A stretch of 64,000 nt of DNA from an uncultured Pseudomonadota bacterium. GTDB taxonomy: Bacteria; Pseudomonadota; Gammaproteobacteria; CAJXQU01. Where the stretch lies: assembly GCA_913058255.1 (NCBI GenBank), contig CAJXQU010000004.1, positions 1-64,000 on the forward strand, written 5' to 3'. This document shows positions 32,281 to 41,819 of this stretch, in pieces. Below the pieces are notes generated by a model that saw only the letters and a list, made by a program, of their open reading frames with translations, did no database searches and was not told where the DNA came from. Positions within the stretch are counted from its first letter, which is position 1. Every line of letters starts with the position of its first letter. The position numbers were made by a program, and so were the translations under genes.

Positions 32281-32396
32281 GTTTGATCTAGAACAAACAC
32301 TGCTATGTTTATAGCCGATCCGAATTGATGCAATCTAGTCTTACCGCTAGAATCCTATGTTTTGTCTGAAGTTAGGGCAGGTATAGGCTATAGAGC

Positions 32397-35300
32397 ATGA
32401 CGAATATTATTAACAATAACGCTCCCCTTGAGATCAACGTTCCTGGGTTTGAGTATGCAGATCTTTACGAACCTCAACGTCTTAAAGAGCTTTCAGACTA
32501 CTTTGAAGCCGAAGTAAAAAAAACTGATCCACAACTATCTACAGACTTCGCTGTCTATCGAGCCTGTCAAGGCGAAGGAATGAAACCTCAAGAGATTTCT
32601 GAACTGCTGGTCCGCATGGCACCCCAAGTCGGTACGTTCATCGCTAAAATGTTCAATATCATCAGCGAGCATGAATTGCAAAAGGCTAGCATTCTTGCCG
32701 ATGTAGAAAGCATATTTGTACTGAAGAAGGAAGTTGTCGCAAAGCTAGCCAAATTATTTCGAGGTGTTGATTGTGCTGAATGGGATATCACAGAAGTAAA
32801 GTCTAATTTCAATTTACTCAGTAAATTGGCTTTTACAGAATTTGATCAAGATGAAGATTTAGAACGTAAGGTTGGCCGGGTAGGCGCGGCATTAGCTAGA
32901 TTGTCGAATCATTTTGTGCTGATTGGTAAGGGTAAAGACAACGATTATAAAAATGCAGAAACTGAAATTAGCCGACTCCGCGAAGCGGTTGCAGCCGACG
33001 CAGCATTTTCAGCAATAACGGCTTTAGAAGATGACAATGAGTTTGTTGATGGGTTATTAGAAGTCGTTCAAAAATGGTGCTTTGCTGCACAAAACTCAGC
33101 CGAGATGAAACAGGAGACCGCGGGTTGGGTCACATTTAAAACACCACACAAAACAGATTTTGAGCATTTAGTTTCTCATTTAACGATCGAAAAAGAGGGC
33201 TACACCGAATGGATGGGGCCTGAAGAGCGCCGTCGTCGGCGGGATGGTTTCAGTTTGACGGATATGCGTTTTACTGAGCGTGAAGTGCAGTATGAAATCG
33301 ATCATTGTATCTATTGCCATGATCGCGACACTGATTCTTGTTCCAAGGGCATGCGAAACAAAAAGGAAGACACTTATAAGGTGAATCCTCTGGGTGAAAA
33401 TGTTACTGGTTGCCCACTAGAAGAAAAAATTTCTGAAATGCATGTTGTTAAACAGCAGGGTGACAATATCGGCGCTTTAGCCTTGATAGTTATTGATAAC
33501 CCTATGTGTCCAGGTACGGGGCACCGGATCTGTAACGACTGCATGCGTGGCTGTATTTATCAAAAAACGGAGCCCGTTAATATTCCGCAGATCGAAACCA
33601 GCGCATTAACGGATGTTTTATTTATGCCTTGGGGTTTTGAAATTTACAGCTTACTGACGCGTTGGAACCCTCTCAACGTTAAGCGACCTTACGCTGTACC
33701 TTATAACGGCAAAAATGTCATGGTTGTTGGTATGGGGCCTGCTGGTTACACTCTCTCTCACTACCTATTGAATGAAGGTTTTGGTGTGGTAGGTATCGAT
33801 GGTCTAAAAATAGAACCATTACCTGAAGAGCTCACTGGAACAGCAGATACTCCGCCGACACCAATCCAAGACTTCAATGATATTTATGATGATCTTGATA
33901 AGCGGATCATGCTCGGTTTTGGTGGTGTTGCCGAATACGGTATTACTGTCCGTTGGGATAAAAATTTCCTTAAAGTGATCTATTTGAACTTGCTTCGTCG
34001 ACAATCTTTCCGTTGTTATGGCGGCGTACGTTTTGGTGGAACGGTCACGATCGATGATGCTTGGGAGATGGGCTTTGACCATATTGCTATCGCCAGTGGC
34101 GCGGGTAAACCGACGGTCATTGGTCTGAAAAACAATATGATCCGTGGTATTCGAAAAGCATCTGATTTCTTGATGGGCTTACAGCTTTCTGGAGCTGCAA
34201 AAGCATCTTCGTTAGCGAATATGCAAGTGCGATTACCTGCCGGCGTTATCGGTGGAGGCTTGACGGGGATAGATACGGCGACAGAATTGATGGCCTACTA
34301 CCCTGTTCAGGTTGAAAAAATCCTGCATCGTTATGAAGTGCTTAGCAAAGAGATGGGCGAAGACATTGTTCGAGTTCGATACGATGAAGAAGAAACGATT
34401 ATTCTTGATGAGTTTCTTGATCACGGGCATCAGATCCGCTCTGAACGTGAAAGAGCAAAAGCTGCGGGTGAAGCACCTGACTTCCAGACGCTCGTTCATG
34501 GCTGGGGTGGAGCGACTATGTTCTACCGAAAAGGGATGCCTGATTCTCCGGCTTACCGACAAAATCATGAAGAAATTGCTGAAGCCTTGGATGAAGGTAT
34601 TCAGCTCGCAGAAGGAATGAGTCCTGTTGCTGCACATGCCGATCAATATGAACATTTGAATGCAGTAACGTTTGATAAGTTAGAGCAAAAAGATGGTCAG
34701 TGGGTTAATTCCGGTGATCAGGTTGATGTGAAGCTGAAAAGCCTATTCGTTGCAGCGGGAACATCTCCTAATACGATTTATCAAGATGAATTTCCCGATA
34801 CGTTTAAAATGGATTGGAAATTCTACCAACGCCATGAACCAGAGTGGGTTAAGAATGATCCAAACTTAACGCCAATGGATGACGTTACTAATCCTAAAAT
34901 TGGTAAGCCAGCACCATTTACTTCATACCATAAGAATGGAAATTACATCACTTTTTACGGCGATAATCATCCTGTTTATGCGGGTAATGTTGTAAAGGCG
35001 ATGGCGAGTGCAAAAGATGGGTATCCATATGTGGTTAAGTTGTTCGAAGAAGATATTAGACAATTAAAACCGGAAGATCAGTCGCAACGTGAGCAAGCGC
35101 TCACTTCTTTACAAGATCGTTTGGATAATGCTTTTCATGCGACAGTCGTTGAAGTAAATCGATTGACGCCAACCATCATCGAAGTCGTTGTGAAGGCTCC
35201 ATTACAAGCTGAGAAATTTTTACCGGGTCAGTTTTATCGAGTACAGAATTTGGAATCGTTAGCCCCGGTTATTGAGAACACGGTATTAGCGACAGAAGGG

Positions 35301-36107
35301 TTAGCTTTAACAGGTGCTTGGGTTGATAAAGAAAAAGGACTGATTTCTTTAATCGCGCTTGAAATGGGAAGTTCTTCGAGACTTTGTGCAGGTTGGAAAG
35401 CGGGTGAGCAGATTGTCGTCATGGGCGTTACTGGGACTCCAACGGAAATCCCAACAGGAGAAACCGTCGTTTTATTAGGTGGTGGCCTAGGCAATGCCGT
35501 GTTGTTTTCAATCGGCAAGGCACTACGTGCAGCAAATAATAAAGTGATCTACTTTGCGGGCTATAAGAATCCACAAGACGTTTTTAAAGTCGAAGATATA
35601 GAAGCAGCATCAGACGTGATCGTTTGGTCAGTCGACAAAGCTGAGGGGGTTGTGGCTATCGATACAACGCGACCACAAGACAAATCTTTTGTGGGGAATA
35701 TTATCGAAGCTATGATCGCTTATGCTGAGGGCGATCTTGGTGAAACGACGTTGAGCCTGAAAGATATGCAGCACTTGATCGTCATTGGCTCCGATCGAAT
35801 GATGCAAGCCGTTAAAGGTGCTCGATCAGGCATACTTGCACCCTACATCAATAAAAATCATGAAGCAGTGGGTTCGATCAACTCGCCGATGCAGTGCATG
35901 ATGAAGGGTGTTTGTGCTCAATGTATGTGTAAACATGTTGATCCTGAAACGGGTGAAGAGTCTTTTGTTTACTCTTGTTATAACCAAGATCAAGATCTGA
36001 ATAAGGTTGATTTTCCCAACCTGCGCGCAAGGTTGCGGCAGAATTCAGTGCCTGAAAAGCTTTCTAGCTTGTGGCTTGATCATCTGTTAGCCATTGATAA
36101 GAAATAA
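32397..36107 (+). CDS. 1236-aa multidomain FAD/Fe-S oxidoreductase: GltD/NfnB-like module fused to FNR/PyrK (NfnA)-like module
   Basis: N-terminal Cys clusters (CIYCHDRDTDSCSKGM, MCPGTGHRICNDCMRGC), Rossmann MVVGMGPAGYTLSHYLL, FNR-like VVLLGGGLGNAVLFSIGKALR, C-terminal CMMKGVCAQCMC...C PyrK-like cluster. Confidence 0.88.
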   Translation: MTNIINNNAPLEINVPGFEYADLYEPQRLKELSDYFEAEVKKTDPQLSTDFAVYRACQGEGMKPQEISELLVRMAPQVGTFIAKMFNIISEHELQKASILADVESIFVLKKEVVAKLAKLFRGVDCAEWDITEVKSNFNLLSKLAFTEFDQDEDLERKVGRVGAALARLSNHFVLIGKGKDNDYKNAETEISRLREAVAADAAFSAITALEDDNEFVDGLLEVVQKWCFAAQNSAEMKQETAGWVTFKTPHKTDFEHLVSHLTIEKEGYTEWMGPEERRRRRDGFSLTDMRFTEREVQYEIDHCIYCHDRDTDSCSKGMRNKKEDTYKVNPLGENVTGCPLEEKISEMHVVKQQGDNIGALALIVIDNPMCPGTGHRICNDCMRGCIYQKTEPVNIPQIETSALTDVLFMPWGFEIYSLLTRWNPLNVKRPYAVPYNGKNVMVVGMGPAGYTLSHYLLNEGFGVVGIDGLKIEPLPEELTGTADTPPTPIQDFNDIYDDLDKRIMLGFGGVAEYGITVRWDKNFLKVIYLNLLRRQSFRCYGGVRFGGTVTIDDAWEMGFDHIAIASGAGKPTVIGLKNNMIRGIRKASDFLMGLQLSGAAKASSLANMQVRLPAGVIGGGLTGIDTATELMAYYPVQVEKILHRYEVLSKEMGEDIVRVRYDEEETIILDEFLDHGHQIRSERERAKAAGEAPDFQTLVHGWGGATMFYRKGMPDSPAYRQNHEEIAEALDEGIQLAEGMSPVAAHADQYEHLNAVTFDKLEQKDGQWVNSGDQVDVKLKSLFVAAGTSPNTIYQDEFPDTFKMDWKFYQRHEPEWVKNDPNLTPMDDVTNPKIGKPAPFTSYHKNGNYITFYGDNHPVYAGNVVKAMASAKDGYPYVVKLFEEDIRQLKPEDQSQREQALTSLQDRLDNAFHATVVEVNRLTPTIIEVVVKAPLQAEKFLPGQFYRVQNLESLAPVIENTVLATEGLALTGAWVDKEKGLISLIALEMGSSSRLCAGWKAGEQIVVMGVTGTPTEIPTGETVVLLGGGLGNAVLFSIGKALRAANNKVIYFAGYKNPQDVFKVEDIEAASDVIVWSVDKAEGVVAIDTTRPQDKSFVGNIIEAMIAYAEGDLGETTLSLKDMQHLIVIGSDRMMQAVKGARSGILAPYINKNHEAVGSINSPMQCMMKGVCAQCMCKHVDPETGEESFVYSCYNQDQDLNKVDFPNLRARLRQNSVPEKLSSLWLDHLLAIDKK

Positions 36108-36206
36108 TAAGAACTATTTCTTATTCAAATATCTGCCGCTATACTCATGTTTCTTCTGTCAGATAAAAATTACTAAATCGTTAGAATTAGTGGAGAGCAT
36201 ACAATA

Positions 36207-37067
36207 ATGAGTAGAGAGAAAGAGAACGTTTTATATAAACCTTGTTTTCTTGTGTTAAGTGTTATCGGAGCATTTGGCTTGCTTACAACGAGCATGGTCA
36301 TGGCTAATGATGAGTCTGTCGATGCTGAGCTTAGTGCTATTGAAGAAAGAACAGCTCCTGTTGGTCAAGTCGACGTGGCTGTAGCGGATGGCGCAACTGA
36401 AAGTGATGTTCCTGTTAAGGAAATCAGCATTGGTCAGAAAACCTATGATGCTGCTTGTGGCGTTTGTCATGCTGCGGGCATCGCTGGTGCACCAAAGTAT
36501 GCTGATGCTGATGCATGGACTGCACGTATAGAGCAGGGTAGGGATACACTTTACGAACATGCGATCAATGGCTTCACAGGCTCAAGTGGCATGATGCCAG
36601 CGAAAGGCGGGCGTACTGATATTGCTGATGATGATATTAAAGCCGCAGTAGATTATATGCTTGAAGCTGTTGGAAGTGTTCCAGTTGCTGCAGAAACAAC
36701 GGAAGAAGTTGTTGAAGCTACAACAGAAGAAGTTGTTGAAGCTACAACAGAAGAAGTTGCAGAAACCACCGAGATGGTTGTCGAAGAAGCTTCTGTAGTC
36801 GTAGCTGTTCCTGCAGGGAAAGGCAAGGAAGTATACGATTCAGCCTGTTTTATTTGTCATACATCAGGCGTTGCGGGCGCACCAAAGTTAGGTGATAAAG
36901 AAGCTTGGGCACCTCGTATTGCGCGAGGTAAAGACACGTTATATGAGCATGCCCTGAAAGGGTTTATGGGTGATAAAGGTATGATGCCTGCGAAAGGTGG
37001 TCGTGCTGATATTGCTGATGAAGATATTAAAGCTGCGGTAGATTACATGATCGTAACCGGGGCCTGA
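36207..37067 (+). CDS. Tandem diheme c5-type cytochrome
   Basis: Two homologous c-type domains: YDAACGVCHAAGIAGAPK... and YDSACFICHTSGVAGAPK..., each with MMPAKGGR. Confidence 0.93.
   Translation: MSREKENVLYKPCFLVLSVIGAFGLLTTSMVMANDESVDAELSAIEERTAPVGQVDVAVADGATESDVPVKEISIGQKTYDAACGVCHAAGIAGAPKYADADAWTARIEQGRDTLYEHAINGFTGSSGMMPAKGGRTDIADDDIKAAVDYMLEAVGSVPVAAETTEEVVEATTEEVVEATTEEVAETTEMVVEEASVVVAVPAGKGKEVYDSACFICHTSGVAGAPKLGDKEAWAPRIARGKDTLYEHALKGFMGDKGMMPAKGGRADIADEDIKAAVDYMIVTGA
36696..36764 (+). repeat. Coding tandem repeat, 24-bp unit (ACAACRGAAGAAGTTGTTGAAGCT = TTEEVVEA), ~2.9 copies, linker of the diheme cytochrome
   Basis: Units 36696-36719, 36720-36743, 36744-36764 (partial/diverged) read directly. 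Confidence 0.9.
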
Positions 37068-37087
37068 TATTGAGATTGAAGGTCTAA

Positions 37088-37113
37088 AAAGGGGACGTTT
37101 TCGTCCCTTTTTT
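37088..37113 (+). terminator. Rho-independent terminator after cytochrome gene
   Basis: GGGACG tttt CGTCCC TTTTTT. Confidence 0.88.
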
Positions 37114-37120
37114 GCATGAA

Positions 37121-38305
37121 TTATTTTAATTCTAAGAGTTTTTTAGCAACTTTTTTTCTGAAATTATATTTCACTGGGTGGTTTATCATCAAGGCAAAAG
37201 GCACCCAGGTTTGTGAGCGGAAAACATAACCGGCATAGGTGCTCACCTCTTTTAGCGTGCCACTTTTCACAAAAATCTTATCATTTTGTTGGCTGAGTAA
37301 ATTTCGATAGGGTGAGAATTTCTTTAAGAGTTCGATCAACTGCCGAGTGCTGAGTCGGTTGGCACGTGATAAACCGGCCCCTTCTTTTACAGTATAGTTA
37401 TTCCAGTGAAATATCTGATCAATTTGGCTAGCGACTGCTGCTTGTGATTTTTCGATAGTTGCAGGAGCGCCCTTGGCTTCGACTCCGAGTAATAAAAATA
37501 ATTGATTGGCTATAAAGTTATTGGAATATTTCAACATGGCACTGACGACTTCAGAGAGTTTGTGCGAATTTTGATGACGATAGAATGGATTCAACGTCAT
37601 TGGCGAAACTCCTATCAGCAGCTTGTTCGTTGTTTGAATATTTTCTGCGTTAAGTTTCGCGACTAAAATTTCAGCAAAGTAACGTGAACCGGAGCGATTT
37701 TTACGTAAATTAATGCGATGTGTACCTGAGGGCAGTTTGCTGCCAGCTTGTAGCATTGTCGATGTGAGGGGGGTTTGAGCTTCTGCACTGTATGTGGTTT
37801 TATTTTTACGTCGTATATTAATCGTATTGAAATTTGCCGTTAGTGCGCTGGGTGATGCGTCATAGGGGTTGTTTGTTGCTGATTGCCCATGGATTATCAA
37901 GTCGGATGAAAAATAATTATGATCAATTCCAACGCCATTAATTTCTTTTAATCCTTTGGCTTTTAAAGCCGCGACGATGAGATCAATTTCTTCTGAGATC
38001 AGAAAAGGATCGCCATAACCTTTTATCCATAAAATATCATTTTTATCGAGATAAAAATCAGTAATGAATCGATGATCAGCTCCCCAGGTTTCGAGTGCGA
38101 TAAATGCGGTGAGTATCTTTAAGGTTGAAGCCGGAACTAATGGTAAATCTGGCTGGATGGCAATATGCGTATGTTTTTCTGAACCGAAGATTAAACTCGC
38201 ATGTTTCATGTCTTTAATTTTCTGAAACACATCGTCAGAATATTCTTCTGCGAAGTTATTTGAAGCATGACTCAAAGCGATACAGAAAATAAAAAGGCGT
38301 AACAT
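37121..38305 (-). CDS. dacB: D-Ala-D-Ala carboxypeptidase/endopeptidase, PBP4 (S13) family
   Basis: PASTLKILTA (SxxK), KYSNNFIANQ (SxN), VKSGTL (KTG-like). Confidence 0.85.
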   Translation of the reverse strand: MLRLFIFCIALSHASNNFAEEYSDDVFQKIKDMKHASLIFGSEKHTHIAIQPDLPLVPASTLKILTAFIALETWGADHRFITDFYLDKNDILWIKGYGDPFLISEEIDLIVAALKAKGLKEINGVGIDHNYFSSDLIIHGQSATNNPYDASPSALTANFNTINIRRKNKTTYSAEAQTPLTSTMLQAGSKLPSGTHRINLRKNRSGSRYFAEILVAKLNAENIQTTNKLLIGVSPMTLNPFYRHQNSHKLSEVVSAMLKYSNNFIANQLFLLLGVEAKGAPATIEKSQAAVASQIDQIFHWNNYTVKEGAGLSRANRLSTRQLIELLKKFSPYRNLLSQQNDKIFVKSGTLKEVSTYAGYVFRSQTWVPFALMINHPVKYNFRKKVAKKLLELK

Positions 38306-38428
38306 GGGTTGAATACCTTGTTAGAAGTTCAATTAAGATTTGAAAATGCTAGCGCGTAACGAAAAATGCCAGTTGCCGGATATTTCTCCAACAGCTGGCA
38401 TTTTAAAATATGGCATAACGACGAGAAT

Positions 38429-38611
38429 TTAGCTGAACAATTCTCTAATCGCCGTAATGACCACTTCAGAAGATTGGCCTATGTTCAGTGGAGCTGAAGG
38501 ATTTTCTCCAAATTTGGCCCCCATGAAGTAGAAACCAATCATGATAAGAGCTATTCCAATAACCATGATTGTAGTTAGGATAAAAAACTTTTTATCGGCT
38601 TTTTTACTCAT
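38429..38611 (-). CDS. Small single-TM protein of unknown function, 60 aa
   Basis: ORF with plausible start and TM; coding status moderate. Confidence 0.55.
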   Translation of the reverse strand: MSKKADKKFFILTTIMVIGIALIMIGFYFMGAKFGENPSAPLNIGQSSEVVITAIRELFS

Positions 38612-38673
38612 TGTGCAATTTTCCTCTCTTGAATTTAGTGTTTGTTTATTATTATCAGGTAGGTAACTATACT

Positions 38674-39600
38674 CTAGGCGCTACCCATGAAGATGCCAAG
38701 ATCCCATTTAAAGTAATGATCAATTAGTAATGCTGAGAATATTACCGTTAAATAGATTAGTGAATATGTGAAGGTTTCCATCGCCAGCTTATCGGAGTCG
38801 GATGAATATAATTTGATTGCGTATTTCAAAAAGATGCCACCCGAGATGACCGCTGTGACCAAATACAATAAGCCGCTCATGTAGGTGATGAATGGTAGTA
38901 GGCTGACAATAAATAGCAAAACGGTATAAAGCAAAATAAGCAGCCGCGTATATTTTACGCCGTGGGTGACAGGTAACATGGGTACATCCACTTTTGCATA
39001 TTCTTTGCGACGGTAAATAGCTAAGGCCCAAAAATGTGGTGGGGTCCAGACAAAAATAATTAGAAACAAAAGTAGTGAATGTGGCTCAAGTGTTCCTGTT
39101 ACGGCTGTCCAACCCAAAACGGGTGGTGCAGCACCAGCGGCGCCACCGATAACGATATTCATTGGTGTAGCGCGTTTGAGGTACATGGTATAGACAATCG
39201 CATAGCCAATTAAGGAAGCTAGCGTTAGAACTGCAGTGAGAGGGTTGACCAGCACAGTGAGGATCAACATAGCGATTGCACCGATTACAAACGCAAAAAT
39301 AATGGCATTTTGAGTGGTTATATTTCCTTCTGGCAATGGACGATGTTTGGTTCTGGCCATTTCAGCATCAATTTTCTCGTCAACGACATGGTTTATTGCG
39401 GCGGCCGAAGCGGCAGCTAAGCCAATTCCTATTGTGCCGAAGATCAGCGGTTGCCAAGGCACCATTCCAGGAACGGCGAGGAACATGCCAACAATCGCAG
39501 TAAAAACGATCAAACTTACGACTTTTAGTTTACAGAGTCCCAGATAATCTTTTAGGCGAGGTGTTGAGGATATGATCGTGTTTTCGATTGATTGACTCAT
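38674..39600 (-). CDS. ctaB: Protoheme IX farnesyltransferase (heme O synthase)
   Basis: AINHVVDEKIDAEMARTKHRPLPEGNI UbiA-family motif; start MSQSIENT at 39600. Confidence 0.96.
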   Translation of the reverse strand: MSQSIENTIISSTPRLKDYLGLCKLKVVSLIVFTAIVGMFLAVPGMVPWQPLIFGTIGIGLAAASAAAINHVVDEKIDAEMARTKHRPLPEGNITTQNAIIFAFVIGAIAMLILTVLVNPLTAVLTLASLIGYAIVYTMYLKRATPMNIVIGGAAGAAPPVLGWTAVTGTLEPHSLLLFLIIFVWTPPHFWALAIYRRKEYAKVDVPMLPVTHGVKYTRLLILLYTVLLFIVSLLPFITYMSGLLYLVTAVISGGIFLKYAIKLYSSDSDKLAMETFTYSLIYLTVIFSALLIDHYFKWDLGIFMGSA

Positions 39601-39766
39601 AATATTATATTTTTTTGGTTTATTTTGAATCTGGACGTCGGCTCCATCTGCGTCCCTGCTCATATGAGGCGGGTAGTTTCGAAGCGTCCTTGCTCCATTT
39701 CTTAACAAAACTTAATCGACAGACTATAGCAGTAACATCTTATTTACTACAAGTTTTAGTTCATAT

Positions 39767-40378
39767 CTAAAGCTGTGAAACACGGAAAATCTTAACCAGA
39801 TCTTTAATAATATCGGATGGGTTTTGATCTGGGGAGTAGCTCATCATCAGGTTTCCTAGCGGATCAATAATATAAAGTCGTCCGCCAGTGAAAGCATCTT
39901 CAATACCCTCAACTTTGAAAGCATTTATAAATTCTGGAGAAACATCTTTCGATTCTAGAATAAGTTGGCCGTGATAATCTTTTAAAGATACTTCTAATTG
40001 TGCTTGATCCGAAATGGTTTTCACGATCAATATACGTTTTACGCGATCATAATGTTTGCCGATGGCTAAACGTATTTGTCGCATTCGGTAGATATTACCG
40101 ACACATGTTTTGTTGCAATTTTCTTCAGTCAGATAAGCAAGGCTCCATCGTTTCTGCAGGTAGATTTGTTCTTCTGGTTTCAGCGGGTCGAGTAGCTGAA
40201 CGTTATCAAGCGTTCTTGGAGGTTGGATTAATTCGCCTTTGCTGGCCGAACCACCATCACGCCCTAGATCTGTAAATTTATATAGAACCCATGCTCCGAT
40301 ACCAGGCGCAAGGAAAACGACGAAAAGAAGGATTAGCGTCATTCTAGATTTAAATTGTTTAGATTTTTCAGTTGTCAT
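39767..40378 (-). CDS. Membrane-anchored thioredoxin-fold/SCO-like protein of the cytochrome oxidase locus
   Basis: TM anchor, LAYLTEENCNKTCVGNIYRMRQIR (CxxxC), GRLYIIDPLGNLMMSYSPDQNP. Confidence 0.8.
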   Translation of the reverse strand: MTTEKSKQFKSRMTLILLFVVFLAPGIGAWVLYKFTDLGRDGGSASKGELIQPPRTLDNVQLLDPLKPEEQIYLQKRWSLAYLTEENCNKTCVGNIYRMRQIRLAIGKHYDRVKRILIVKTISDQAQLEVSLKDYHGQLILESKDVSPEFINAFKVEGIEDAFTGGRLYIIDPLGNLMMSYSPDQNPSDIIKDLVKIFRVSQL

Positions 40379-41114
40379 TGCGTACCTTTGTTAAATTAAC
40401 TAATAAATAGATGAAGAGAAGAACAGCGGCCATCGCAAACCACTGGAATGCGTAGCCATAGTGTTTTGCAGCACCAGAACCGGGGAGTACCCAATCGCGG
40501 AGATAACCTTGAGGACTTTCTTTGTCGAGACGGACGATGTAAGGGAAGTATGTTTGGCTTGTTAATGACTCCACCGCGTCGATTTTGATTTGCTGTACTC
40601 GTGATAAGCCATTGTCTAGATGTTCGGTGAGATCGTCACTGAGTTCGATCCCAGAAAAAAGCGCTTTTTTTGCTGTGCCAGAGATGGTTAATAGTTCTCC
40701 AGAGAGAACATTAATTTCTGGAATTATTCGACGATCCGGATTTGCTGGAACCCAACCTCGGTTGATTAAAATATAAATGGATTCATTGTCGAGTTTAAAA
40801 GGCGTAAAAATAAGGTAACCGGTTCGACCATTCATCGGCTGGTTATCGAGTATGAACTGGTGTTCATCTTCAAACGTGCCGCGTGCTTCCACTTTCTTCC
40901 ATTGCATAATGGTTTGATCATCTCGGTCAGATGACTTCGAGTTCAGATCAAATGCATCACCATAGTAGTTAGCTTCGAATAGATTCATATGTTGCTCTTT
41001 TTGGTCTGCCCGATCTAATTGCCAGAAACCCAGTGAAAGTAAAATGGGGAAACTGATCAACATTGCGAGGCTCGGCCATAAAGAGGGGCGGAATTTCCAT
41101 AGTCCAAATTGCAT
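40368..41114 (-). CDS. SURF1 family cytochrome oxidase biogenesis protein
   Basis: FPILLSLGFWQLDRADQKE, NRGWVPANPDRR, YAFQWFAMA. Confidence 0.93.
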   Translation of the reverse strand: MQFGLWKFRPSLWPSLAMLISFPILLSLGFWQLDRADQKEQHMNLFEANYYGDAFDLNSKSSDRDDQTIMQWKKVEARGTFEDEHQFILDNQPMNGRTGYLIFTPFKLDNESIYILINRGWVPANPDRRIIPEINVLSGELLTISGTAKKALFSGIELSDDLTEHLDNGLSRVQQIKIDAVESLTSQTYFPYIVRLDKESPQGYLRDWVLPGSGAAKHYGYAFQWFAMAAVLLFIYLLVNLTKVRNDN

Positions 41115-41205
41115 TATATGTACGTGGCTACCAATTAAACGATCATAATGATACGCTTCGAAAAAAAATATTTCGAAACAATTTATTCTTTGAATCGAGC
41201 ACTCT

Positions 41206-41490
41206 ATGTTATTCAGCGAAATTTATAAAATCATTCTTGTCGTTATTTTCATCTCAATATTAATATCGTTGGCGAGTGGTGTTTTCTTTTTAATAAAAGA
41301 TCCGAGTAATTCTAACCGAGTAGCGAGAGCATTAACGGTAAGGGTTATTTTATCGGTTACTTTATTTCTATTATTAATCTATGGTTTTTCCGCAGGACTA
41401 CTCAAACCTCATGGTTTGATGTTGCCAACAGAAGTGACGCAGGCGCAGCATTTATTTGAGAATAATTCCCAGTTAAGTGCTCGCAAGTAG
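41206..41490 (+). CDS. DUF2909-like twin-TM protein
   Basis: Twin-TM small protein between SURF1 and cox structural genes, DPSNSNRVARALTVRVILSV. Confidence 0.75.
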   Translation: MLFSEIYKIILVVIFISILISLASGVFFLIKDPSNSNRVARALTVRVILSVTLFLLLIYGFSAGLLKPHGLMLPTEVTQAQHLFENNSQLSARK

Positions 41491-41819
41491 TCTGCTTTAC
41501 CGTGTGATTTTCGTTTGTTGGTTGAAAGTAAAAAAATACAGATTGATTTTTGTAAGGAATACATATGCAAAGCAAGAATAAATTGAGAAAGATTAGTTAG
41601 TTACAAAAAATACATTTCAACGAGTGATAAGGTTGAATAAAATAAGTAATTCCAAGGCCTTGTTTTATCAGTTTTTATAGGTAACATTACTAGCTATCAA
41701 AGTAGCCACACTCTCCAAGCGGGAATGAGCAGGCGCGACAATTATCGAGATAGCGAATTTGTTGTGCTTAACTAACATATAATAAGAATTCAAATTAATC
41801 TGGTGCCGAGGAAAGTTTT

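Noticed and set aside
34233-34655. 140-aa minus-strand ORF within the 1236-aa oxidoreductase
   Set aside because: Antisense shadow ORF; no independent evidence.
39601-39708. N-terminal extension of ctaB (MLRNGARTLRNYPPHMSRDADGADVQIQNKPKKYNI)
   Set aside because: Not typical of CtaB; the MSQSIENT start at 39600 fits the family, so the open frame upstream is treated as leader sequence.
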